Shown piece by piece: positions 24,546 to 31,781 of a DNA stretch of 31,781 nucleotides; position 1 is the first letter of the stretch, and each line of letters begins with the position of its first letter. The DNA is from Flavobacteriales bacterium UBA3442 (GTDB lineage: Bacteria; Bacteroidota; Bacteroidia; Flavobacteriales; Schleiferiaceae), in assembly GCA_002378565.1 (NCBI GenBank), contig DFSH01000037.1, forward strand, positions 6,796 through 38,576. The letters run 5' to 3'. The notes beneath the pieces are model-generated. The model was not told the origin of the DNA. It saw only the letters and a list, made by a program, of their open reading frames with translations, and ran no database searches. The position numbers and the translations under genes are program-made.

Positions 24546-25596
24546 GTCCGCCAACCGATTGTGGTATGGCCTGCATGCCATCGCCTTGCCCCTGACCTTG
24601 GGTGCAAGCATCAGTTTCTACTTGGGCTCAGACTTCATGTCCTTCCTTGCGCCGCTAGCCATTGCTTTGCCCGTGCTGTTTATCTGGCATGCTGTCATTG
24701 GCGGATTGGCTTTGTCCCGACTTCACCACTCTGCCCTGCTGGCCATTGCCATACTGACTGCAATCAGTCCCCAATGGATGCCTTTCATGGCCTACCAGTC
24801 AGCTAAGACCCCTCATCCTTCAAGCATTCGAATCGCCACGTGGAATGTGCATCAATGGCGCAACATGCCATGGACGGACTTGGAATCCACCGCGAAAGAG
24901 ATGCAGACCAAGGCACTGTCACTTCAAGCTGACATCCTTTGCTTGCAAGACATTGGCCAGGCTGGATTGAATGGCCTGGAAGCGCATTACCCTTACCATG
25001 TGCAAGTAGGTCAGCTGGCCGTGCTCAGTCAGTGGCCAATCAAACAATGGGATCAGCAAGCATTCACATCAACTTTTCATGGTCATGACCATTTCATGTG
25101 GACCAACATTGTGATCAAAGACGATCAAGGCCAGACAAGAACCCTGACTGTGGCCAATGCTCACTTGGTGACAACCACCTTTGTGGCAAAAGATTTTCGT
25201 GAGGATCAGGATCAAAATGGCATGCCTCAAGTCATGCTTTCAAGCTATGGCAAACTCATGCAAACCGCAGGTATTCGGAGCCGGCAAGTGGACCAGTTGG
25301 CTGCCTGGCGAGATCAGCAGGATCAGCCTGTGGTGATCGCAGGGGATTTCAATGACGTGCCATCGAGCTACAGCTACCAAATGCTTACAACGGGCATGAA
25401 GGATGCCTTCCTTGAAGGCGGAATTGGATTAGGGAGGAGCTACACCGGCCTCAAAGGCTTGCCATTGCGCATCGATTGGCTCATCATGAGTCCAAGCATG
25501 CAAGTGACCGCTTCTGCGGTTGACAAGCAGTCACACAGTGATCACCACCCTCTGTGGACCGATGCCTGGCTGCAAAGCCAACCCATCAAGGACTGA
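24529..25596 (+). CDS. membrane-anchored endonuclease/exonuclease/phosphatase (EEP) family protein
   Basis: 355 residues. The first 90 contain about three hydrophobic segments, and the rest is an EEP (DNase I-like) domain. Visible motifs are ATWNVHQW (N106), GDFNDVPSS (D273, N275), IDWLIMS and HSDHHP (D338, H339). The metal-binding glutamate of the usual LCLQE motif is aspartate here (LCLQDIG, D141), which may alter or weaken catalysis. The true substrate (nucleic acid, phospholipid or other phosphodiester) is not evident. It overlaps the second rhomboid gene by 17 bases and the convergent substrate-binding protein gene by 11 bases at the 3' end. Confidence 0.88.
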   Translation: MATSSKSANRLWYGLHAIALPLTLGASISFYLGSDFMSFLAPLAIALPVLFIWHAVIGGLALSRLHHSALLAIAILTAISPQWMPFMAYQSAKTPHPSSIRIATWNVHQWRNMPWTDLESTAKEMQTKALSLQADILCLQDIGQAGLNGLEAHYPYHVQVGQLAVLSQWPIKQWDQQAFTSTFHGHDHFMWTNIVIKDDQGQTRTLTVANAHLVTTTFVAKDFREDQDQNGMPQVMLSSYGKLMQTAGIRSRQVDQLAAWRDQQDQPVVIAGDFNDVPSSYSYQMLTTGMKDAFLEGGIGLGRSYTGLKGLPLRIDWLIMSPSMQVTASAVDKQSHSDHHPLWTDAWLQSQPIKD

Positions 25597-27187
25597 CCTG
25601 CCGCACACGCCTGAGGTCCAAAGCGTTCATTGGGTGTGGTGGCAAACCGATCCACGACTTATCCAGCAACCGCAAACTTTCATCATAGATCAAGGGAATG
25701 ATCAAGGCTTGTGATTGAATCCGCGCATCCATGGCTTCGAAAACCGCGAGGCGCTCCTGGCCCTGCATCCTGGCAGCTTGATCCAAATAGGCATCCAAAA
25801 GCGGGTCATTCACATGGGCAGCGTTGGGCCCTTTGGGGGCCCATTGACGGCTATCAAATAGCATCATGTAGTTCTGTGGGTCTGCATAGTCTGCAATCCA
25901 ACTGGCGCGGTACATAGCCAATCGACCTTCTGCCTTTGCTTCCCTGAATGTGGCTGAGGGCAGCACTTCAACCTTGACCGTTAGACCTAACTGGGTCCAA
26001 GCAGACTGAACATATTCACATAGGTCACGGTAAGATGCCGTCGTGGAAAGCAGGATGGGTGCCAAGGTGTCAAGCCTATTCCCCAGAGCAGCTTCAAGCA
26101 AAACCTTTGCGCTATCAATGTCATGGCTCCATGATTGAGCTGTGGTACGGTGTCCTGGCATGCCAATGGGGATGAAGCCTTTGTTGCCTGGTTGCCCCAA
26201 TCCGTTTTTCAAGTAACGGATCATGCGATGGCGGTCCAAGGATAAATTCAATGCCTGCCGCAGCCGTTGATCACCAAGGTAGCTCGGTGAAAGCATGGCC
26301 ATATTGATGGCCAGGTATTCCGTGTTCAAGAAGGCCGCTTTGCGCAGGGTAAAGCGATCAGACCATTGTTCTTGAAGCTGTCCATCTGCATCCAACAGTT
26401 GATCCTTGTAGCTAGGGTCCAATCCAGAGATGAAATCCAGGTTACCCTTCACGCATTCTAAAAAGGCAGCCTGCCTGTCGGGAATGAATCGAATGGCGAC
26501 TGATTCGAGGTAGGGCAAGCTGTGGCCTTGCTCATCTATTTCATGGTATTGTGCATGTCGCCTAAGCACCATCTTATCCCCCCGACGCCATGCCTTGAGG
26601 TAGAATGGGCCTGAGCCCACAGGGTGTTCTGATAGGGTCAGGCCATAATAGTCCACTGCCTCTTTAGGTAAAATACCACAGTAGGGCATGCTCAGCCTTC
26701 CCATCATGGTTGGATCAGGGCGATTCAAATGGAGTATCAATGAATCCAAGTCAAGCACTTGGATATGTGCAACAGGTGCCATGACCCATGCGCCAGAAGA
26801 ACCCGTCGCCGGTGCCATGAGTCGATTCAAACTGAAAGCCACATCATAAGCTGTCACGGCCCTTCCTTGTCCGCCAGCAAAGCATGTGTCGTTGTGAAAA
26901 CGCGCATCCTGCCTGAGGCTGAATTGCAATTGAAGGCCATCGTCACTGATTGCCCAATCTTTAGCAAGATCCCCATGCAAAACCAGGGAACTGTCACTTC
27001 GAACAAGCGTGCTGTATAGCTGTGCATTGATCCAATTGCTAGCTTGGTTGCGGGAAAATGCAGGATCCAAGCTCTGAACACCTGAGGCTTCATTGTAACG
27101 AAAAACCATGCCTCTGTGTTGTGATTGCGGGCCTGAATGACAGGCCAACAAGCTGAGGAGGGGCAATAAGAGAAGAAGCTTTCGCAC
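25586..27187 (-). CDS. peptide/nickel-type ABC transporter substrate-binding lipoprotein
   Basis: A 533-residue family 5 solute-binding protein (OppA/DppA type). The signal peptide ends in the lipobox SLLAC with C16 as the lipidated cysteine. Family landmarks are SLDPAFSRNQAS near the N-terminus, LAKDWAISDDGLQLQFSLR, VTAYDVAFSLNRLM, HPVGSGPFYLKAWRRGD and LRQALNLSLDRHRMI. The start is GTG at 27187, directly before the basic residues of the signal peptide. No permease or ATPase gene is adjacent, so the partner transporter is elsewhere. It is divergent from mtaB with only 40 bases between. Peptide uptake or cell-wall peptide recycling is plausible but not shown. Confidence 0.92.
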   Translation of the reverse strand: MRKLLLLLPLLSLLACHSGPQSQHRGMVFRYNEASGVQSLDPAFSRNQASNWINAQLYSTLVRSDSSLVLHGDLAKDWAISDDGLQLQFSLRQDARFHNDTCFAGGQGRAVTAYDVAFSLNRLMAPATGSSGAWVMAPVAHIQVLDLDSLILHLNRPDPTMMGRLSMPYCGILPKEAVDYYGLTLSEHPVGSGPFYLKAWRRGDKMVLRRHAQYHEIDEQGHSLPYLESVAIRFIPDRQAAFLECVKGNLDFISGLDPSYKDQLLDADGQLQEQWSDRFTLRKAAFLNTEYLAINMAMLSPSYLGDQRLRQALNLSLDRHRMIRYLKNGLGQPGNKGFIPIGMPGHRTTAQSWSHDIDSAKVLLEAALGNRLDTLAPILLSTTASYRDLCEYVQSAWTQLGLTVKVEVLPSATFREAKAEGRLAMYRASWIADYADPQNYMMLFDSRQWAPKGPNAAHVNDPLLDAYLDQAARMQGQERLAVFEAMDARIQSQALIIPLIYDESLRLLDKSWIGLPPHPMNALDLRRVRQVSP

Positions 27188-27191
27188 AGGT

Positions 27192-27199
27192 CAAATATA
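27192..27199 (-). promoter_or_regulatory. -7 box for the substrate-binding protein gene, 4 bases before GTG
   Basis: TATATTTG on the minus strand is an exact TAnnTTTG match, followed by ACCT and the GTG start codon at 27187. A transcript from it would begin at or very near the start codon. Confidence 0.5.
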
Positions 27200-27215
27200 G
27201 GCCTGCCATCCGCCG

Positions 27216-27223
27216 TACTTTTG
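27216..27223 (+). promoter_or_regulatory. -7 box for mtaB, 4 bases before GTG
   Basis: TACTTTTG is an exact TAnnTTTG match, followed by CCCC and the GTG at 27228. Only 16 bases separate it from the opposed box of the divergent gene, so the two promoters cannot easily be occupied together. Confidence 0.5.
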
Positions 27224-27227
27224 CCCC

Positions 27228-28577
27228 GTGAAACTCCAAGGACAAAGCGTTGCATTTCATACCCTGGGATGCAAACTCAATTTTGCAGAATCTAGCACGA
27301 TCGCTAGAGATTTGAAGGATGCAGGCATGCATTTGGTTCAAATCCAAGATGGTGCAGATCTTGTGGTCATCAATACCTGCTCGGTCACTAATCAGGCTGA
27401 CAAAGAGTGCCGGACCATCGTGCGCCGAGCCAACCGGGCCAACCCAGAAGCATTTGTCGTGGTCACAGGTTGCTATGCACAACTCAAACCCTCAGAGATT
27501 GCCGCCTTAGAGGGGGTTGACTTGGTGGTGGGAGCTGGCGACAAGTTGCATTTGAGACGTTTCTTGGACGACCTGGATCCCACTGAAGACAAGGCCATTG
27601 TTCACAGCTGCGACATACAAGATGTCAACAGCTACCAATCTGCCTACAGCTTTGGCGATCGAACCAGGGCCTTTTTGAAGGTGCAGGATGGTTGTGACTA
27701 TGTCTGCACCTACTGCACCATCCCCTTAGCCAGAGGCATCAGTCGGTCAGCCAGCATGGAGGACATCAGAAAACAAGCTTCAGACATTGTGGCAAAGGGT
27801 GCCTTGGAGGTGGTCTTGACGGGTGTCAATATTGGTGACTATGGCAAGGGAGAGTTTGGCAACAAGCAACATGACCATCGATTCATCGATTTATTGCAAA
27901 CCTTGGATGGTGTAGATGGCCTGGACCGCATCAGGATTTCCTCGGTTGAACCCAATTTACTCAAGGATGAAATCATCCAATTTGTTGCCAATGCAGAACG
28001 CTTTGTTCCGCATTTTCACATCCCTTTGCAATCCGGCAGTGATGCCATTTTAGCCTTGATGAAGCGGCGTTACCGCCGTGACCTGTTTGCCAACCGCGTC
28101 GATTCCATTGTGTCTCGCATGCCAGATGCCTGCATTGGCGTGGATGTCATTGTTGGATTCCCCGGAGAGACCGAAGATCACTTCCTGGAAACCTACAAGT
28201 TCCTGGATGCCTTGCCCATTGGTTATTTGCATGTGTTCACGTATTCAGAGCGCTCCAACACGGAAGCAGTAGACATGCCTGGTGTCGTGCCTGTGCCTGA
28301 GCGCAAAGCTCGCAATCACCGCCTGCGGCTGTTGAGCGCAAAGAAGCAGCGGGCTTTCATGCAAGCACATGAAGGTCAATACCATCGGGTGTTGTGGGAG
28401 ATGGGCAACAAAACAGGTCGCATGCAGGGCTACACAGAGAACTACATCCGCGTATCGGCTCCATTCGATGAGGAACTCATCGGAAAGGTGGTCAATGCAA
28501 CCCTGGAAAATCCCCGTGCTGACGGCAGCATGTCCGTGATCATTGACCCGGTTTTCCTTGCCAACAAAGCTTGTTGA
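27228..28577 (+). CDS. mtaB: tRNA (t6A37) C2-methylthiotransferase, MtaB type
   Basis: Radical-SAM enzyme that adds a methylthio group to t6A at position 37 of tRNA. The N-terminal domain holds an iron-sulfur cluster by C15 (HTLGCKLN), C51 (NTCSVT) and C82 (TGCYAQ). The radical-SAM triad is C156, C160 and C163 in DGCDYVCTYC. The TLGCKLNFAES start and the TIPLARG continuation favour MtaB over MiaB. A short C-terminal TRAM-like region closes the 449-residue protein. GTG at 27228 is the only sensible start before the conserved motif. Its substrate t6A depends on the Sua5-type enzyme encoded at 6866-7804. Confidence 0.92.
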   Translation: MKLQGQSVAFHTLGCKLNFAESSTIARDLKDAGMHLVQIQDGADLVVINTCSVTNQADKECRTIVRRANRANPEAFVVVTGCYAQLKPSEIAALEGVDLVVGAGDKLHLRRFLDDLDPTEDKAIVHSCDIQDVNSYQSAYSFGDRTRAFLKVQDGCDYVCTYCTIPLARGISRSASMEDIRKQASDIVAKGALEVVLTGVNIGDYGKGEFGNKQHDHRFIDLLQTLDGVDGLDRIRISSVEPNLLKDEIIQFVANAERFVPHFHIPLQSGSDAILALMKRRYRRDLFANRVDSIVSRMPDACIGVDVIVGFPGETEDHFLETYKFLDALPIGYLHVFTYSERSNTEAVDMPGVVPVPERKARNHRLRLLSAKKQRAFMQAHEGQYHRVLWEMGNKTGRMQGYTENYIRVSAPFDEELIGKVVNATLENPRADGSMSVIIDPVFLANKAC

Positions 28578-28671
28578 TATCCCTTGAGGTTTGCGTTGGC
28601 TAAGTCCCAATAAAAACCGAAATTTATCCGATGCCCCCATGCCTATTTAGGGACTATGAAAATTGCATGAC

Positions 28672-29241
28672 ATGACCATTGAAACAACTGCCATCGACGG
28701 ACTATTGATCATTCGACCTCAGCGTTTTGGGGATGATCGCGGCTATTTTGCTGAAACATTCCGTGCCTCCAACCTTGGCAAACATCCACCCCATTTTGTG
28801 CAAGACAATGAAAGCAAAAGCCGCAAAGCAGTGCTGAGGGGCCTCCATTTTCAGGCACCTCCACATGCGCAAGGTAAATTGGTGAGTGTGGTTGCTGGTT
28901 CAGTGTACGATGTGGTCTTGGATATCCGCAAGAACTCCCCCACCTATGGTCAATGGCATGGAGAGGTGCTCAGCGCAGATAACATGACCCGATTGTGGAT
29001 TCCTGAAGGCTTTGCTCATGGCTTCCTCACCCTGGAAGACGACAGCGTATTTCAATACAAATGCAGCGCCTACTACCACAAGGAGTCAGAAGGCTGCATT
29101 GACTATGATGACGCCATGCTAGCAGTGGACTGGAAGGCTGCTTGGGACCAACATGGATCGGGTGATTTCACCCCTTTGGTGAGTGAAAAGGACAAGGATG
29201 GATCAGCCTTTGCCTCTTTCCAAAGCCCATTCCATTCATGA
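28672..29241 (+). CDS. rfbC: dTDP-4-dehydrorhamnose 3,5-epimerase
   Basis: Converts dTDP-4-keto-6-deoxy-D-glucose to dTDP-4-keto-L-rhamnose for surface polysaccharide synthesis. The ATG at 28672 gives 189 residues; an in-frame TTG at 28663 is less likely. RmlC features are RGDDRGYFAE-like (FGDDRGYFAETF), VQDNES, RGLHFQ with catalytic H59, VVLDIRKNSPTYG, IPEGFAHGF and KCSAYYHKESEG with the catalytic tyrosine near 134. No rfbA, B or D gene is nearby. It overlaps the lytic transglycosylase gene by four bases. The 94-base gap after mtaB holds no exact -7 box that I can see. Confidence 0.95.
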   Translation: MTIETTAIDGLLIIRPQRFGDDRGYFAETFRASNLGKHPPHFVQDNESKSRKAVLRGLHFQAPPHAQGKLVSVVAGSVYDVVLDIRKNSPTYGQWHGEVLSADNMTRLWIPEGFAHGFLTLEDDSVFQYKCSAYYHKESEGCIDYDDAMLAVDWKAAWDQHGSGDFTPLVSEKDKDGSAFASFQSPFHS

Positions 29242-30185
29242 CATTTCAATCCCCGATTTCTACCTTGTTGATCGGCATGGCTTTCATCGGTCTTGTGGTC
29301 ATCGCTGCGGTTGCCAGCCAACGCGAAAGCGCTGAACAGCAGTTGGCGGTCTCCCTTGACAATGCCACCAGACTGGTCCCTTTGCCAAGCCACCCCGATT
29401 TTGCGGGAGAAGCATTGCCCATGGATGACATGGAGGTTCGTGAACGGCTGAGCAAAGAGCTGCAAGTCAACACCTATTGGCAGTCCAACACTTTGCAGCT
29501 GCTGCAGCGAAGCGGTCGCTATTTCCCTGTGATTGAAAGCATTCTTCGCCGCAAAGGCATTCCCGAAGACTTCAAGTACCTAGCTGTTGCTGAAAGCGGA
29601 CTGGACTGGGTCGTCTCCCCTGCTGGTGCAACAGGCATGTGGCAACTCATGAAGGCAACGGCGCAAGAGTCTGGCCTTGAAGTGAGCGCCGATGTGGACG
29701 AACGCTACCACCTGATCAAAAGCACTGAGGCAGCTTGCGATTACCTGTTGGCAGCCCATGAACGATTTGACTCATGGACCTTAGCTGCTGCATCCTACAA
29801 CATGGGTAAAGCCGGCCTTGCTAGGCAGTTGAGTCGACAAGGCGAAGACAGCTACTACGACCTCACCCTGAATGCAGAGACCAAGCGCTATGTGTTTCGC
29901 ATTGTGGCATTGAAAACCATCATGCAGCGCGCAAAAGATTACGGTTTCATCATGACTGCTGACGACTATTGGTTGCCCCTGGAACAACAGTATGTCACCT
30001 TGGATAGCGCGGTGGTGCAATGGAGTGACTTTGCCCATGATCATGGCATCAGTTACAAAACATTGAAACGATTCAATCCCTGGTTGCGGTCTGCTGACCT
30101 TTCCAACCCCTTAAAGCAGGCCTACGAGATTGCAATGCCCGTGACAGAGAACCAAGGTGAACAACTCCCTGCGGACCATGACTGA
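29238..30185 (+). CDS. membrane-anchored lytic transglycosylase (SLT domain)
   Basis: Cleaves the peptidoglycan glycan strand to 1,6-anhydro-muropeptides. The 315-residue protein has one N-terminal hydrophobic segment (about 9-26) that is a signal anchor or signal peptide. A family 1 SLT domain follows: catalytic E119 in AVAESGLD, GATGMWQLM (130-138) and AASYNMG (184-190). The C-terminal part resembles the MltD-like extension but no LysM repeat is evident. The start overlaps the rfbC stop (ATGA), and the end overlaps uvrA by eight bases. Confidence 0.93.
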   Translation: MTFQSPISTLLIGMAFIGLVVIAAVASQRESAEQQLAVSLDNATRLVPLPSHPDFAGEALPMDDMEVRERLSKELQVNTYWQSNTLQLLQRSGRYFPVIESILRRKGIPEDFKYLAVAESGLDWVVSPAGATGMWQLMKATAQESGLEVSADVDERYHLIKSTEAACDYLLAAHERFDSWTLAAASYNMGKAGLARQLSRQGEDSYYDLTLNAETKRYVFRIVALKTIMQRAKDYGFIMTADDYWLPLEQQYVTLDSAVVQWSDFAHDHGISYKTLKRFNPWLRSADLSNPLKQAYEIAMPVTENQGEQLPADHD

Positions 30186-31781
30186 CAACATGGTAGTTAT
30201 TGGTGCCCGTGAGCACAACCTGAAGAACATAGATGTGACCATTCCACGCAATGCGTTGGTGGTAATCACTGGGCTCAGCGGCAGCGGCAAGTCTTCATTG
30301 GCCTTTGACACGCTTTATGCTGAAGGTCAACGCAGGTACATCGAGACCTTTTCTTCCTACGCCCGGCAATTCCTTGGCCGCATGGAACGGCCTGATGTCG
30401 ATGTCATTGAAGGGCTCAGTCCCGTCATTGCTATTGAGCAAAAAACAACCAACAGAAACCCTCGATCAACAGTTGGCACGGTCACCGAGGTGTATGACTT
30501 CCTTCGCTTGTTGTACGCCCGAACATCCACAGCCTATTCCATGACAACGGGACAGGCCATGGTCAGTGACACTGAGGAAGGCATACAGGAAAAGATCCTA
30601 CAGCGTTTTTCCGGCAAACGAATCGCCATCATGTCATCCATTGTCAAGGGTCGCAAGGGGCATTACCGCGAACGCTTTGAAACCCTTGCAAAGCAAGGCT
30701 ACCTTAGGGCAAGGGTTGATGGTGTTTGGATTGAAATCACCCAACATTTGAAATTGGATCGCTACAAAACCCATGACATTGACGTGGTCATTGATCGACT
30801 GACTCCCTCCCTGGAAGTGAGTGATCGATTGAAGCAGTCGATTGCTACCGCTATGAAGATGGGCAAAGGAAGCATCCTCATTGTGGATTACGCCAACCAG
30901 GAAGCAACATCGCATTTCAGCAGGCATCTGATGTGCCCGGAAAGTGGCCTTGCATACCAAGAAGCTGAGCCCAATAGCTTCAGCTTCAATTCACCCAAAG
31001 GGGCATGCTCCCGATGTCATGGCCTGGGTCGACTGAAGTCCGTGGATGAGCAATTGATCATTCACAACCCGAGGCTTTCACTCAAGGAAGGTGCACTCAA
31101 ACCCTTAGAGACCTTCAATAAATCATGGATCTGGCAACAGATGGACCTGATTTCTCAAAGGTTTGGCTTTGACCTCGATGATTCATGGCAAAGCCTGCCT
31201 GTTGAGGCAAAAAATGCCATCCTTCATGGATGCAATGAGCAGTTCACATCAGATAACAAGGTGGTGGGCATCAAGCGGCGCATGACCATTGCATTTGAGG
31301 GGTTGGTGGCATTCATTGAAAGTCAACACAAAGACAGCAAAAGCAAGAGGCTCGAGCGATGGGCAGATGCCTTCATGATTGATGGCGCTTGCCCTGATTG
31401 CAAGGGGCAACGACTCAAGGAAGAAAGCTTGCATTTCAAAATTGATGACAAAAACATTGCTGAGGTCGCCAGCATGAGCCTGGATGAGCTGCAACAATGG
31501 ATTCGTGGCCTGGGAAATAAATTGAGCAGTAACCGACAAGCCATTGGGGAGGAAATATTGAAAGAGCTCAGCACCAGATTGAGTTTCTTGATAGATGTTG
31601 GCCTGCATTATTTGAATTTGAATCGATCTGCTAAGAGTTTGAGCGGCGGTGAGGCGCAGCGCATTCGATTGGCCACACAAATCGGTTCAGAGTTGATGCA
31701 TGTGCTTTACATCCTAGATGAGCCCAGCATTGGGCTTCACCCAAGGGACAATGATCGCCTGATAAAAAGCTTGGAATCCCT
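30178..31781 (+). CDS. uvrA: excinuclease ABC subunit UvrA (3' truncated by window end)
   Basis: Damage-recognition ATPase of nucleotide excision repair. About 534 residues of an expected 940 or so are present, open to the window end. ATG at 30178 (MTDNMVVIGAREHNLKN) lies in an eight-base overlap (ATGACTGA) with the transglycosylase gene; a second ATG at 30190 is possible. GLSGSGKSSLAFDTLYAEG is the first Walker A. The UvrB-contact region carries the usual VKGRKGHYRE block followed by KQGYLRARVDG. Cysteine pairs CSRC and CPDC, then LSGGEAQRIRLA and YILDEPSIGLHPRD, complete the first ABC module. It looks like the canonical UvrA; the window holds a second, diverged one at 12553-15306. Confidence 0.95.
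   Translation, partial: MTDNMVVIGAREHNLKNIDVTIPRNALVVITGLSGSGKSSLAFDTLYAEGQRRYIETFSSYARQFLGRMERPDVDVIEGLSPVIAIEQKTTNRNPRSTVGTVTEVYDFLRLLYARTSTAYSMTTGQAMVSDTEEGIQEKILQRFSGKRIAIMSSIVKGRKGHYRERFETLAKQGYLRARVDGVWIEITQHLKLDRYKTHDIDVVIDRLTPSLEVSDRLKQSIATAMKMGKGSILIVDYANQEATSHFSRHLMCPESGLAYQEAEPNSFSFNSPKGACSRCHGLGRLKSVDEQLIIHNPRLSLKEGALKPLETFNKSWIWQQMDLISQRFGFDLDDSWQSLPVEAKNAILHGCNEQFTSDNKVVGIKRRMTIAFEGLVAFIESQHKDSKSKRLERWADAFMIDGACPDCKGQRLKEESLHFKIDDKNIAEVASMSLDELQQWIRGLGNKLSSNRQAIGEEILKELSTRLSFLIDVGLHYLNLNRSAKSLSGGEAQRIRLATQIGSELMHVLYILDEPSIGLHPRDNDRLIKSLES

Noticed and set aside
25586..28577. Complete peptide transporter locus around the substrate-binding protein
   Set aside because: No permease or ATPase gene is adjacent; neighbours are the EEP protein and mtaB.
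1..31781. CRISPR array, tRNA, rRNA, insertion sequence or phage genes
   Set aside because: No regularly spaced repeats, no RNA-gene signatures and no transposase, integrase or phage proteins were found on either strand.

Overview
The window reads as a gene-dense chromosomal segment of a member of the Bacteroidota, most likely a Flavobacteriia-like marine or aquatic lineage. The main reasons are a six-gene Na+-translocating NADH:quinone reductase operon, a type IX secretion plug protein (DUF5103), BshA for bacillithiol, a GH3/beta-lactamase fusion, a rhomboid with a C-terminal DUF6576-like tail, RecQ of the long Bacteroidota type, and promoters with the Bacteroidota -7 box TAnnTTTG instead of Shine-Dalgarno sites. 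No rRNA, tRNA, CRISPR array, phage or transposon gene was recognised. No gap between genes exceeds about 250 bases.

Layout: 1-5442 (minus strand) holds nqrA-B-C-D-E-F, with nqrF cut by the window edge. 5528-7804 (plus) holds the T9SS plug gene and a Sua5-type tRNA threonylcarbamoylation gene, the latter with its own promoter. 7779-9301 (minus) is tatC-lptB, divergent from recQ (9354-11534, plus). A 241-base noncoding gap with a small hairpin precedes an orphan ECF sigma factor (11776-12348, minus). The sigma gene is divergent from a diverged uvrA paralogue (12553-15306, plus).

15350-20919 (minus) is a chain of five overlapping genes: GH3/serine hydrolase, a secreted MORN-type repeat protein, bshA, a SUI1/YciH factor and a SpoU-family RNA methyltransferase. 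Divergent from it, 20974-25596 (plus) carries a small membrane protein, mutL, two rhomboids and a membrane-anchored EEP phosphohydrolase. 25586-27187 (minus) is a peptide-type ABC substrate-binding lipoprotein. It is separated by 40 bases from a divergent mtaB-type methylthiotransferase gene (27228-28577, plus). Then come rfbC, a lytic transglycosylase and the canonical uvrA (plus, cut by the window end), all with overlapping start and stop codons.

The genes are mostly housekeeping: respiration-linked sodium pumping, protein export (Tat, T9SS, LptB), DNA repair (RecQ, MutL, two UvrA), tRNA modification (Sua5, MtaB), envelope turnover (GH3 fusion, lytic transglycosylase, RfbC) and thiol metabolism. 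I found no clear undescribed multi-gene system. The most distinctive signals are: exact TAnnTTTG boxes only 4-6 bases before the start codon of four transcription units, which suggests leaderless mRNAs; a MutL whose C-terminal endonuclease motif appears lost; a second UvrA with a diverged UvrB-contact region; and a five-gene chain in which every junction overlaps.
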